Origin: Variovorax sp. OAS795
Lineage (GTDB): Bacteria > Pseudomonadota > Gammaproteobacteria > Burkholderiales > Burkholderiaceae_C
DNA length: 64,000 nt
NCBI RefSeq assembly: GCF_040546685.1
Contig: NZ_JBEPOH010000001.1
Location: 806,001 to 870,000 of the forward strand
Reading direction: 5' to 3'
Shown here: piece by piece, positions 26,724-35,443 of the stretch
How the letters are laid out: each line of letters starts with the position of its first letter
Numbering within the stretch: the stretch's first letter is position 1
Translations under genes and position numbers: made by a program
The notes under the pieces: generated by a model
Database searches by the model: none
What the model was told of the DNA's origin: nothing
Seen by the model: only the letters and a program-made list of their open reading frames with translations

Positions 26724-26740
26724 ATTCCATTAAACAGAAT
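26724..26740. promoter_or_regulatory. Palindromic box 1 (candidate IclR operator)
   Basis: ATTCCATTAAACAGAAT: half-site ATTCC pairs with an imperfect AGAAT. A closer-to-perfect copy begins exactly 30 bp downstream. Lies in the 204-bp divergent region between the importer operon and the IclR gene. Confidence 0.5.
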
Positions 26741-26753
26741 CTTTATCTAATTT

Positions 26754-26770
26754 ATTCCGTTCAATGGAAT
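26754..26770. promoter_or_regulatory. Palindromic box 2 (candidate IclR operator)
   Basis: ATTCCGTTCAATGGAAT is an almost perfect 17-bp palindrome around a central C with one mismatched pair. A TATGAT hexamer overlaps its right end (26770-26775) and may be the -10 of the IclR gene, so binding here would repress it. Confidence 0.55.
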
Positions 26771-26813
26771 ATGATGCAGGCGAACGATCTTTGGAATTCC
26801 ACAGGAGCAAGGC

Positions 26814-27672
26814 ATGGAAACCCCTTCGGCCGCCAGCGGCGGCGTCCCGCGCGTCTTTTCGGTGATCCGCGCGCTCGGCGCGGTGCAGGCCGAAGGCGGG
26901 CGCGTGACGCAGATTGCACGTTCGGTGGGCCTCACGCAGGCCACCACGCACCGCCTGCTGCAGTCGCTCATGGCCGAGGGCATGGTCGAGCAGGACGAGC
27001 GCAGCAAGCTCTACCGGCGTGAGCATCGATTTCTTCGCGCTCGCGGCCAGCGCCGGCAACCCGGGCGACCTGCGCTCCCTCTGCCGCCCGGTGCTGCTGC
27101 GCCTGTGCGCGAGCCTGGGCGACAGCATCTTTCTTTTGGCGCGCAGCGGCTTCGACGCGGTGTGCCTGGACCGCAGCGAAGGACCGTTCCCGATCCGCTC
27201 GTTCACCGGCGACATCGGCGGGCGCATTGCGCTGGGCGTGGGGCAGGGCGCACTCGCGATCCTGGCCTTTTTGCCGGAGGCCGAGCGCGAGGAGGTGATC
27301 CGCTTCAACCTTTCGCGCGTGCGCGAGTACGGCGTGTACGACGAGGTCTACCTGCGCACCGAGATCGAGCGCGTGCGCCAGGCGGGCTACGCGGGCCGCA
27401 ACACTGGCCTGCTCGAAGGCATGGCCGGCGTGGCGGTGCCCATTCTCGACCGCGAGGGCCGCGCCGTGGCTGCATTGAGCGTGGGCACGATCGCCGACCG
27501 GCTCAACGCCGACCGCATGCCCACGGTGGTCGAGCTGCTCAAGCGCGAGGCCGCGGCCATCGGTCCGAAGATCAACCCCTTCGACGCCACCTTGCGGCGG
27601 CCGGCGCAGAGCCTGGCGGGATCGCCGGCAGGGCAGAAGATCCCGCTGCCGGACGCGCCCGGCCCGCGCTAG
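26814..27672 (+). pseudogene. IclR-family regulator, frameshifted
   Basis: The N-terminal helix-turn-helix (PSAASGGVPRVFSVIRALGA, then LTQATTHRLLQSLMAEG) runs in one frame to about 27017. The effector domain (SIDFFALAASAGNPGDLRSL through GVAVPILDREG and IADRLN) continues in the next frame to the stop at 27672. At 27015-27024 the bases CGGCGTGAGC would read R-L-S if one base, for example G27019, were removed, restoring Y-R-L-S-I as in IclR proteins. The rest looks intact and unmutated, so the shift is recent or a base-call error. The gene has ACAGGAG before its ATG and is divergent from the importer-dehydrogenase operon, its likely target. Confidence 0.8.
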
Positions 27673-27681
27673 CCGTCGCGT

Positions 27682-28182
27682 TCATTTCAGCTTGCTGTCC
27701 TCGCGCTTGGCGTCTTCCATCGCCTCGGGTTCCAGCTCCTCGGCGTAGCGGTTGAGGCGGATGAAAATGCCCCAGCCCGCCATCAGCAGGCCGACCGCGC
27801 CCAGCATCGCGGCAGCGTGCAGCATGAGCTCGGGTGCCTCGCGCGCCTTGAAGATCGCGACCAGCCCTTCGACCGCCACCGCGACGACGATCACCACCAT
27901 GAAGCGCGAGAGAAAGCGCCGCACCCGTGTCGGCGCGCCGATGTGCGCGTCGCGCACCACTTCCTCTTCGAGCACGGTCTGCGAGATCTGCAACGCCACG
28001 ACCCCCGCCGCCAAAAGGCCCACCGCTTCGATGATCGCCTCGGCCGCCGGAAGATCGAGGCCTTGCGACACCGCGCCCCAGCCGGCGCGCGCGGCAATCG
28101 CGATCAGCACCAGCGAAGCGGCGGCGAACGCGGCCGCCATCAACGCATGGATCGCGGCATACAGGGTGAGGATCGCTTTCAT
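27682..28182 (-). CDS. Hypothetical four-helix membrane protein
   Basis: A 166-residue inner-membrane protein with about four helices: ILTLYAAIHALMAAAFAAAS, VGLLAAGVVALQISQTVL, FMVVIVVAVAVEGLVAIF and AAMLGAVGLLMAGWGIFI. The C-terminus is charged (EELEPEAMEDAKREDSK). I do not recognise a family. It is convergent with the IclR gene, 9 bp away, and divergent from the ALDH gene. Start ATG 28182 was chosen because it begins a hydrophobic helix; an extended frame exists upstream. Confidence 0.65.
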   Translation of the reverse strand: MKAILTLYAAIHALMAAAFAAASLVLIAIAARAGWGAVSQGLDLPAAEAIIEAVGLLAAGVVALQISQTVLEEEVVRDAHIGAPTRVRRFLSRFMVVIVVAVAVEGLVAIFKAREAPELMLHAAAMLGAVGLLMAGWGIFIRLNRYAEELEPEAMEDAKREDSKLK

Positions 28183-28449
28183 GGCGGTACGGCAAGGATT
28201 GGAGTGCGTCGGGGGGCCGGCCCCGCGGCAACGCACGGGACCGCCCGGGGGTGCGGCATCTTCGATGCAGGCCGGCGTTTTGCGCGTAGGCGCGCAGCCC
28301 GTCACTGCGGGGGCGCGTGCCGAGTTCATTCGGCAAACGCATCAGGTCCTTCCATTTTTTCACTAGGCAACCGTGCGGGATTGGAAGATATTGCCCCGTC
28401 CCTGTCCCGCCGTTTCCCATTTTTCTCCTCCTCCTTCCCGGAGTGCGCC

Positions 28450-29988
28450 ATGCCTGAAGCCCAAGCCTCTTCCTCCCTGACCGCCGAAGTCGAACAGCTG
28501 CTGCAACGCCTGGGCGTTCCGCGCACCGCCTATACCGGCGGCGAGCTGACGGTGCGTTCCCCGGTGACCGGCGAGGTGATGGCGCAGGTGCGGCAGACCA
28601 AGCCGGCCGAAGCAACCGAGGCCATCGGCCAGGCCCATGAAGCTTTCAAGGCCTGGCGCAACGTGCCCGCGCCGCGCCGCGGCGAACTGGTGCGCCTGCT
28701 GGGTGAAGAACTGCGCGCCGCCAAGGCCGACCTCGGACGCCTCGTGACGCTCGAGGCCGGCAAGATCCCGACCGAAGGCGCCGGTGAAGTGCAGGAGATG
28801 ATCGACATCTGCGATTTCGCGGTCGGCCTCTCGCGCCAGCTCTACGGCCTCACGCTCGCCACCGAGCGCGCCGAGCACCGCATGATGGAAACATGGCACC
28901 CGCTGGGCGTGTGCGGCGTGATCTCGGCCTTCAACTTTCCGGTGGCCGTGTGGTCGTGGAATGCGGCGCTCGCGCTGGTGTGCGGCGATTCGGTGGTATG
29001 GAAGCCGTCCGAGAAAACCCCCCTGACTGCGCTGGCCACGCATGCCATCGCGAAGCGCGCGCTGGCGCGCTTCGGCGATGCGCCCGACGGCCTGCTCGGC
29101 CTGCTGCTGGGCCAGCGCGACATCGGCGAAGTGCTGGTCGACGACCACCGCGTGCCCATTCTCTCGGCCACCGGCTCCACGGCAATGGGCCGGCAGGTGG
29201 GCCCGAAGCTGGCAGCACGCTTCGCCCGCGCGATTCTCGAACTCGGCGGCAACAACGCGGCCATCGTCACGCCGTCGGCCGACCTCGACCTCACGCTGCG
29301 CGCCATCGCGTTCTCGGCCATGGGCACGGCCGGCCAGCGCTGCACCACACTGCGCCGCCTGTTCGTGCACGACAGCGTGTACGACGCGCTGGTGCCCAAG
29401 CTCGCCAGGGCGTACGGCAACGTGCAGGTGGGCGACCCGCGCGAGGCCGGCACGCTGGTCGGCCCGCTGATCGACCGCGCCGCGTTCGACGGCATGCAGA
29501 AGGCCCTGGGCGAATGCCGCGAGATCGGCGCCACGGTGCATGGCGGCCAGCGCGTCGAGGGCATCGGCACGAAGGACGCCTACTATGCGCGCCCGGCGCT
29601 GGTCGAACTGAAGTCGCATGAAGGCCCGGTGCTGCGCGAGACCTTTGCGCCCATTCTTTACGTGGTGCGCTACGGCGCGCTGGACGACGCCATCGAATGG
29701 CACAACGCGGTGGGCGCCGGCCTGTCGTCGTCGATCTTCACGCTCAACGTGCGCGAGGCCGAGCGCTTCCTCTCGAGCGCGGGTTCCGACTGCGGCATTG
29801 CCAACGTCAACATCGGCCCGAGCGGTGCCGAGATCGGCGGTGCCTTCGGCGGCGAGAAGGAAACCGGCGGCGGACGCGAAGCCGGCTCCGACAGCTGGAA
29901 AGCCTACATGCGCCGTGCCACCAACACCATCAATTACTCGACTGCGCTGCCGCTCGCCCAGGGCGTGACCTTCGAGATCAACGACTGA
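28450..29988 (+). CDS. amaB: Aldehyde dehydrogenase, AmaB/ALDH7-like
   Basis: A 512-residue NAD(P)-dependent aldehyde dehydrogenase. The catalytic Glu is residue 264 in LELGGNNA and the catalytic Cys is residue 298 in GQRCTT. The sequence NVNIGPSGAEIGGAFGGEKE and AYMRRATNTINYS are typical of the ALDH7 branch, which includes L-2-aminoadipate 6-semialdehyde dehydrogenase (AmaB) of lysine breakdown. The ATG at 28450 follows a poor ribosome-binding site but gives the family N-terminus. The 267-bp region upstream holds no gene. The next gene encodes an amino-acid-binding protein, supporting an amino-acid catabolic role. Confidence 0.9.
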   Translation: MPEAQASSSLTAEVEQLLQRLGVPRTAYTGGELTVRSPVTGEVMAQVRQTKPAEATEAIGQAHEAFKAWRNVPAPRRGELVRLLGEELRAAKADLGRLVTLEAGKIPTEGAGEVQEMIDICDFAVGLSRQLYGLTLATERAEHRMMETWHPLGVCGVISAFNFPVAVWSWNAALALVCGDSVVWKPSEKTPLTALATHAIAKRALARFGDAPDGLLGLLLGQRDIGEVLVDDHRVPILSATGSTAMGRQVGPKLAARFARAILELGGNNAAIVTPSADLDLTLRAIAFSAMGTAGQRCTTLRRLFVHDSVYDALVPKLARAYGNVQVGDPREAGTLVGPLIDRAAFDGMQKALGECREIGATVHGGQRVEGIGTKDAYYARPALVELKSHEGPVLRETFAPILYVVRYGALDDAIEWHNAVGAGLSSSIFTLNVREAERFLSSAGSDCGIANVNIGPSGAEIGGAFGGEKETGGGREAGSDSWKAYMRRATNTINYSTALPLAQGVTFEIND

Positions 29989-30085
29989 CCGGCTCCGGCT
30001 TGGCAATCCGACCGCGCGGCACTTCGCTGCGGCGGCAGGACGGCGGCCGTGCGGACCCCAGAAAAACAACCAGGAGACAGAGAAC

Positions 30086-30988
30086 ATGAAGATGCAATTG
30101 AAGAACCTCACCGCCGCTGCACTGCTCGCAACGGCATTCGCCGCCACCGCGCAGCAGGCCCCCACCGGCGGCACGCTCGACAAGATCAAGACCAGCGGCA
30201 AGGCCGTGCTCGGCGTGCGCGAAGCCTCGCCGCCCATGGCCTACATGCTGGGCGCGAACGACAAGTACGTGGGCTACCACGTCGAACTGTGCGAGCGCGT
30301 GCTGAAGGACATCGTGCCCTCGGCCAAGCTCGAATACATGGCCGTCACCGCGCAGAACACCATCCCGCTGGTGCAGAACGGCACGCTCGACATCGGCTGC
30401 GGCCCCACCACCAACAACACCGCGCGCCAACAGCAGGTGGCGTTCGCGCTCACCACCTACGTGAGCGAGGTGCGCATGGCCACGCGCGTCGATTCGGGCA
30501 TCGGCTCGCTCGACCAGCTGGCGGGCCGCACCGTGTCGGCGTCCACCGGCACCACCGCCGTGCAGCTGCTGCGCAAGCGCGAGCGCGCGCAGAACACCAC
30601 CATCACCACGATGCTCGGCAAGGACCACCTCGAGAGCTTCCTGCTGATGGAGTCGGGCCGCGCCGATGCCTTCGTGCTCGACGACAACCTGCTCGCCGGC
30701 ATCATCGCGAATTCGAAGAACCCGGCGGCCTATCGCATCGTCGGCGATGCGCTGGGTTCCGAGCCCATCGCGCTGCTGTTCCGCAAGGACGACCCCGCCT
30801 TCAAGACGGCCGTGGACGACGCGCTGCGCCGCCTCATGAAGAGCGGCGAGCTCGAGAAGATCTACACCAAGTGGTTCGTCGCGCCGATCCCGCCGAAGAA
30901 CACCAGCCTCAACCTGCCGATGAGCGCCGCGCTGAAGCAGCTCATTGCCGAACCCAACGACAAGCCGCTGGAGGCGTACGCGAAGTGA
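30086..30988 (+). CDS. Amino-acid ABC binding protein (GltI-like), orphan
   Basis: A 300-residue type 3 solute-binding protein with a signal peptide (LTAAALLATAFAATAQ, cleavage near residue 22) and the family pattern YHVELCERVLKDI, NGTLDIGCGPTTNNTARQQQ and FVLDDNLLAG. It binds polar amino acids in relatives such as GltI. AGGAGACAG precedes the ATG. No permease or ATPase gene is nearby, so it must use a transporter encoded elsewhere. The stop overlaps the GTG start of the aminotransferase gene, an unusual coupling of a receptor to an enzyme. Confidence 0.9.
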   Translation: MKMQLKNLTAAALLATAFAATAQQAPTGGTLDKIKTSGKAVLGVREASPPMAYMLGANDKYVGYHVELCERVLKDIVPSAKLEYMAVTAQNTIPLVQNGTLDIGCGPTTNNTARQQQVAFALTTYVSEVRMATRVDSGIGSLDQLAGRTVSASTGTTAVQLLRKRERAQNTTITTMLGKDHLESFLLMESGRADAFVLDDNLLAGIIANSKNPAAYRIVGDALGSEPIALLFRKDDPAFKTAVDDALRRLMKSGELEKIYTKWFVAPIPPKNTSLNLPMSAALKQLIAEPNDKPLEAYAK

Positions 30989-32229
30989 CCTCCGCCGATC
31001 CCGAATCCACGCTTTCCACGTCCCCGGCGTTCGAGCCCGCGCAGCGCGTGCGCGCCATCGGCGTGTCGGAAATCCTGCGCATCACCGACCACGCCAATGC
31101 ACTCAAGCGCGCCGGCCGGCCGGTGATCGTGCTGGGCGCGGGCGAGCCGGACTTCGACACGCCCGAGCACATCCGGGCCGCCGCCTCGCGCGCCATTGCG
31201 CGCGGCGACACGCGCTACACCGTGCTCGACGGCAGCCCGGCCATGAAGGCCGCGGTGCAGTTGAAGTTCAAGCGCGACAACGCGCTGGACTTTGCGCTGG
31301 ACGAGATCAGCGTGGGCGCGGGCGCCAAGCAGGTGATCTTCAATGCGCTGATGGCCAGCCTGAATCCGGGCGACGAGGTGATCCTGCCCGCGCCCTACTG
31401 GACCTCCTACGCCGACATCGTGCAGATCTGCGGCGGCGTGCCGGTGAGCGTGCCCTGCAGCGAGGCGCAGGGCTTCCGGCTCGAAGCCGCGCAGCTCGAG
31501 GCGGCCATCACGCCGCGCACGCGCTGGCTCTTCCTGAACTCGCCGTCCAACCCGAGCGGCGCGGCCTACAGCGCGGCCCAGCTCGCGCCGCTGTGCGAGG
31601 TGCTGCTGCGGCACCCGCAGGTGTGGGTGCTGGCCGACGACATCTACGAACACATCCTCTACGACGGCCTGGCCTTTGCCACGCCGGCGGCCGTGGAGCC
31701 GCGGCTGCGCGAACGCACGCTCACCGTCAACGGCGTGTCGAAGGCCTACGCGATGACCGGCTGGCGCGTGGGCTACGGCGCGGGGCCGCGCGCATTGATC
31801 GCGGCCATGGCGGTGGTGCAGAGCCAGTCGACCTCGTGCCCGTCGTCGGTGAGCCAGGCTGCCGCGATCGAGGCGCTGACCGGGCCGCAGGACATCGTGG
31901 CCGAGCGGTGCGCCGATTTCCAGGCGCGGCGCGACTTCGTGGTGGCTGCGTTGAATCGCGCACCGGGGCTGCATTGCCGCGTGCCCGAAGGCGCCTTCTA
32001 TACCTTTGCGAGTTGCGCCGGCGTGCTCGGCCGCCGCACGCGCGGCGGCATGCTGCTGCAGACGGACAGCGACTTCTGCAACCACCTGCTGCAGGATTTC
32101 GAAGTCGCGGTGGTGCCGGGCAGCGTGTTCGGGCTGGCGCCATATTTCCGCATCTCGTACGCCACGTCGATGGCGCAGCTCGAGGAGGCGTGTGCGCGCA
32201 TTGCAGCGGCATGCGAAGCTCTCGAATGA
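30985..32229 (+). CDS. Class I aminotransferase (AspC-like)
   Basis: A 414-residue PLP-dependent aminotransferase of the Ib aspartate group. Substrate-binding ILRITDHANAL and GEPDFDTPEHI, the NSPSNPSG motif, ADDIYEH with the PLP-hydroxyl Asp, and the Schiff-base Lys in SKAYAMTGWRVGYG are all visible. It starts at GTG 30985, overlapping the previous stop in GTGA. With the ThDP enzyme and the upstream aldehyde dehydrogenase it may deaminate an amino acid to a 2-oxo acid that is decarboxylated and oxidised. Confidence 0.92.
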   Translation: MTSADPESTLSTSPAFEPAQRVRAIGVSEILRITDHANALKRAGRPVIVLGAGEPDFDTPEHIRAAASRAIARGDTRYTVLDGSPAMKAAVQLKFKRDNALDFALDEISVGAGAKQVIFNALMASLNPGDEVILPAPYWTSYADIVQICGGVPVSVPCSEAQGFRLEAAQLEAAITPRTRWLFLNSPSNPSGAAYSAAQLAPLCEVLLRHPQVWVLADDIYEHILYDGLAFATPAAVEPRLRERTLTVNGVSKAYAMTGWRVGYGAGPRALIAAMAVVQSQSTSCPSSVSQAAAIEALTGPQDIVAERCADFQARRDFVVAALNRAPGLHCRVPEGAFYTFASCAGVLGRRTRGGMLLQTDSDFCNHLLQDFEVAVVPGSVFGLAPYFRISYATSMAQLEEACARIAAACEALE

Positions 32230-32257
32230 ACAAGACCTTCATTGCATTGGACACGGC

Positions 32258-33931
32258 ATGACTTCTTCCCGCACCGGCGGCCAGATCCTGGTCGACCAGC
32301 TCATCACCCATGGCGTCGAGCAGCTCTTCTGCGTGCCCGGCGAAAGCTTTCTCGCGGTGCTCGACGCGCTGCACGACGCATCGATCGAGGTGACGGTATG
32401 CCGCCAGGAAGGCGGCGCCACGATGATGGCCGAGGCGCAGGGCAAGCTCACGGGCAAGCCCGGCGTGTGCTTCGTCACGCGCGGGCCGGGCGCCACCAAC
32501 GCGGCAGCCGGCGTGCACATCGCGCACCAGGATTCGACGCCGCTGCTGCTCTTCGTCGGCCAGGTGGCGCGAGAGGCGCTGGGCCGCGAAGCCTTCCAGG
32601 AGCTGGACTACGGCGCGGTGTTCGGCACCATGGCCAAGTGGGTGGTGCAGATCGACGATCCGGCGCGCGTGCCCGAGCTCGTCTCGCGCGCCTTCCACGT
32701 CGCGACCTCGGGCCGGCCCGGTCCTGTGGTGATCGCACTGCCGGAAGACATGCTGACCGAAGCCGCCGCGGTGGCCGATGCGCAGCCCTATGCCGTCACC
32801 GAAACCTACCCCGGCGCGGCGCAGATCGCCGAGCTGCAGCGGCGCCTGTCCGAGGCCGAGCGGCCGGTGGTCATCCTGGGCGGCAGCCGCTGGTCCGAAG
32901 CCGCGACGCGGCAGTTCGCGGCGTTTGCCGAGGCGTTCTCGCTGCCGGTCTACTGCTCGTTCCGCCGCCAGATGCTGCTGTCGGCCGAGCATCCCTCGTA
33001 TGCCGGCGACCTGGGGCTGGGCGCCAATCCGCGCCTGCTCGAGCGCATCCGCAATGCCGACCTGGTGCTGCTGGCGGGCGGGCGCCTGTCCGAAGTGCCC
33101 TCGCAAGGCTATGAGCTGCTCGCCATTCCGCAGCCGAAGCAGGCGCTGGTGCATGTGCACGCCGATGCCGACGAGCTCGGCAAGCTGTATCGGCCGGCGC
33201 TGGCCATCCACGCCACGCCGCAGGCATTCGCCGAGGCGGTGTCAGCGTTGCGCCCTGTTTCGGCGCCCGCCTGGGCCGCCGAGACCAGGACCGCGCGCGA
33301 AGACTTCCTGCGCTGGAGCGATCCGGCGCCGATCCGCATTCCGGGCCCCTTGCAGATGGGCGAGGTGATGCAGCACCTGCGCGAGGTGCTGCCGGCCGAC
33401 ACCATCTTCTGCAACGGCGCAGGCAACTTCGCAACCTGGGTGCACCGCTTCTGGCCGTTCCGCGCGTTCGCGAGCCAGCTGGCACCCACCAGCGGGTCGA
33501 TGGGCTACGGCCTGCCCGCGGGCGTGGGCGCCAAGCGCCTGTGGCCGCAGCGCGAGGTGGTGGTGTTCGCGGGCGACGGCGACTTCATGATGCATGGCCA
33601 GGAGTTCGCCACGGCCGTGCAGTACGGCCTTCCGATCCTCGTGGTGCTGCTGGACAACGCCATGTACGGCACCATCCGCATGCACCAGGAAAAGCACTAT
33701 CCCGGCCGCATCAGCGCAACCGAGCTCAAGAACCCCGACTTCCGCGGCTATGCCGAGGTGTTCGGCGGCCATGGCGAACGCGTCACCCGCACCGACGAAT
33801 TCGGCCCCGCGCTGGCGCGTGCGCGTGCCAGCGGCAAGCCCGCGATCCTGCATTGCCTGCTCGATCCGGAGGCCATCACGCCGGGCAGCACGCTGCAGTC
33901 GATCCGCAAGGCCGCGCTGGCTGCAGGCTGA
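32258..33931 (+). CDS. ThDP-dependent enzyme, acetolactate synthase-like
   Basis: A 557-residue three-domain ThDP enzyme: PYR domain (about 1-170) with the catalytic Glu in CRQEGGATMM, central domain (about 190-330), and PP domain (about 370-540) with the cofactor motif GDGDFMMHGQEF followed by LLDNAMYGTI. Related enzymes include acetolactate synthase, oxo-acid decarboxylases and sulfoacetaldehyde acetyltransferase. No regulatory small subunit (IlvH) gene follows, so a catabolic decarboxylase is more likely than branched-chain synthesis. It lies 28 bp after the aminotransferase. Confidence 0.9.
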   Translation: MTSSRTGGQILVDQLITHGVEQLFCVPGESFLAVLDALHDASIEVTVCRQEGGATMMAEAQGKLTGKPGVCFVTRGPGATNAAAGVHIAHQDSTPLLLFVGQVAREALGREAFQELDYGAVFGTMAKWVVQIDDPARVPELVSRAFHVATSGRPGPVVIALPEDMLTEAAAVADAQPYAVTETYPGAAQIAELQRRLSEAERPVVILGGSRWSEAATRQFAAFAEAFSLPVYCSFRRQMLLSAEHPSYAGDLGLGANPRLLERIRNADLVLLAGGRLSEVPSQGYELLAIPQPKQALVHVHADADELGKLYRPALAIHATPQAFAEAVSALRPVSAPAWAAETRTAREDFLRWSDPAPIRIPGPLQMGEVMQHLREVLPADTIFCNGAGNFATWVHRFWPFRAFASQLAPTSGSMGYGLPAGVGAKRLWPQREVVVFAGDGDFMMHGQEFATAVQYGLPILVVLLDNAMYGTIRMHQEKHYPGRISATELKNPDFRGYAEVFGGHGERVTRTDEFGPALARARASGKPAILHCLLDPEAITPGSTLQSIRKAALAAG

Positions 33932-33947
33932 AAGCGGGCGGCAGGAA

Positions 33948-34247
33948 TCAGCCTGGGCCGGCGCCCAGGCGCGGCAGCAATCTGTGAAGATTGCCGCCGG
34001 GGGCTCGCGCGGCCAGCCGTGCGGCCCGGGCCAGCGGCTCCATGGCTTGCTCCAGCCGGGTGGCGAGCAGGTACAGATCCTCGTCCTTGGTTTCCGCCGC
34101 ATGCTCGCGCGTCATGCGGATGATTTCGGTGGCGTACTCGGCGTTGGTCGCCATCCACTCCGTGTCGGTCACGCGCCCATGCTTTCGCCGCAGCGCGACG
34201 TGAAGGCGCGCCGCGAGGGCGATGCGGTCGCTTTCGGACATGGACAT
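33948..34247 (-). CDS. Small helical hypothetical protein
   Basis: A 99-residue mostly helical protein, MSMSESDRIALAARLHVALR at the start, then TEWMATNAEYATEIIRM and LATRLEQAMEPLARAARLAA. GGAGGA lies 7 bases before the ATG at 34247, which supports this start over a longer frame. No family recognised, no membrane segment or signal peptide. It is convergent with the ThDP gene. Confidence 0.7.
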   Translation of the reverse strand: MSMSESDRIALAARLHVALRRKHGRVTDTEWMATNAEYATEIIRMTREHAAETKDEDLYLLATRLEQAMEPLARAARLAARAPGGNLHRLLPRLGAGPG

Positions 34248-34329
34248 GGGCGATCCTCCGGGAATGGCTCGTCCGCTCCCGTGCACAAGTCGTGCCACAT
34301 CGTGGAGTAATGTTCATTAACGCGTCGAA

Positions 34330-34556
34330 ACACTTTTGCCAGAGAAGAGGCCTTTGGAGGGACAGTTAAGCGGGTTACTCCCAATGCACTGGGCCGGTGC
34401 ACCCCCTAAAGTCTGCCCACTCGCGAACGGGCCAAGCTCGTGCTGCCGAGGGTCCGAGGAGACAAATTCGGTCTACAACAAAAATTCTTCAAGGCTTCCG
34501 TTCGAGAAGCCGTGCTTGAACTTGAAAGGCGCCGCTGGTCGGCGCCTTTTTTATTG
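34330..34556 (+). ncRNA. Candidate structured small RNA
   Basis: The 415 bp between 34247 and 34663 have no convincing gene. The 3' part holds a two-part stem, TTCAAGGCTTC (34488-34498) with GAAGCC (34506-34511) and CTTGAA (34515-34520), directly followed by an intrinsic terminator at 34525-34552 facing the plus strand. Upstream, GCAC with GTGC and GCCC with GGGC can form further hairpins. No gene on the plus strand needs this terminator, since the gene to the left is on the minus strand. The 5' end is not defined and no promoter is clear. I could not match a known RNA family. Confidence 0.35.
34525..34552 (+). terminator. Strong intrinsic terminator
   Basis: AAAGGCGCC, loop GCTGGTC, then GGCGCCTTTTTT: a 6-bp GC stem extended by A-T pairs and a run of six T on the plus strand. 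It lies 111 bp before the TauE/SafE gene and after no annotated plus-strand gene. Confidence 0.8.
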
Positions 34557-34662
34557 GCTGTTCCGGTGCCACGATCACGCGGACCCAAGAGGGCTCACGC
34601 CCCCGCTCTTCCTACCGTTGAAGCTCCCTTTTCGATAGCGCCTCCGGTGCGACAATCCCGCG

Positions 34663-35421
34663 ATGGAAATGCTGGTGGTAACAGGCGCCTCGCTGCTTGC
34701 GGGCTTTGTCGATTCGATCGTGGGCGGCGGCGGATTGATCCTGGTGCCGGCGCTTTTCGCGGTCTTTCCCGGAGCGCCGCCCGCCACGTTGCTCGGTACT
34801 AACAAAAGTGCTTCCATTTGGGGCACGGCCGCTGCGGCGGCCCAATTCAGCCAGCGGGTGCAGATGCGCTGGGGCGCGCTGTGGCCGGCTGCGCTGGTCG
34901 GCTTCGCGGGATCGATGCTGGGCGCCTGGGGCGTGACACTGTTTCCGGGCGACTTCCTGCGCCGTGCACTGCCCATCGTGCTGCTGGGCGTGCTGCTCTA
35001 CACGCTCGCGCGCAAGGACCTGGGGCGCCACCACGTGCCGCGCTTCAGCGGCCGCGCCGAGACGCTCGCGGCCTGCGCCATCGGCCTGTCGATCGGCTTC
35101 TACGACGGCTTCTTCGGCCCGGGCGCGGGCAGCTTCCTAATCTTCCTGTTCGTGCGCTGGATGGGCTACGACTTTCTCAACGCCTCGGCCTCGGCCAAGA
35201 TCATCAACACGCTCACCAACGCCGCGGCCCTGCTGCTGCTCGCGCTCAAGGGCCATGTCTGGTGGCACTATGGGCTGGTGATGGCGGTGGCCAACGTGGC
35301 CGGCAGCCTGCTGGGTACGCGTGTTGCATTGAAGCATGGGGCCGGCTTCGTGCGGGTGGTGTTCATCGTCGTGGTGAGCGCGCTGATCCTGAAGACCGCC
35401 TATGACGCATTCCTGAAATAA
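34663..35421 (+). CDS. TauE/SafE-family transporter (TSUP)
   Basis: A 252-residue membrane protein with about eight helices. The two repeat motifs of the family are visible: [18 protein letters not shown] at about 14-31 and [18 protein letters not shown] at about 145-162, with [12 protein letters not shown] after the first. Family members export sulfite or sulfoacetate or move other small organic acids. It is followed 22 bp later by chrA on the same strand, and no sulfonate genes are adjacent, so the substrate is open. Confidence 0.92.
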   Translation: MEMLVVTGASLLAGFVDSIVGGGGLILVPALFAVFPGAPPATLLGTNKSASIWGTAAAAAQFSQRVQMRWGALWPAALVGFAGSMLGAWGVTLFPGDFLRRALPIVLLGVLLYTLARKDLGRHHVPRFSGRAETLAACAIGLSIGFYDGFFGPGAGSFLIFLFVRWMGYDFLNASASAKIINTLTNAAALLLLALKGHVWWHYGLVMAVANVAGSLLGTRVALKHGAGFVRVVFIVVVSALILKTAYDAFLK

Positions 35422-35443
35422 CAAATCAAGAAAGTCCGATTCC

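Noticed and set aside
34498..34506. GTTCGAG resembling a tRNA T-loop
   Set aside because: No acceptor, D or anticodon arms can be formed around it; it is the loop of the small hairpin.
34336..34638. 100-codon plus-strand frame in the gene-free stretch
   Set aside because: No ribosome-binding site, no recognisable sequence, and it runs through a strong terminator.
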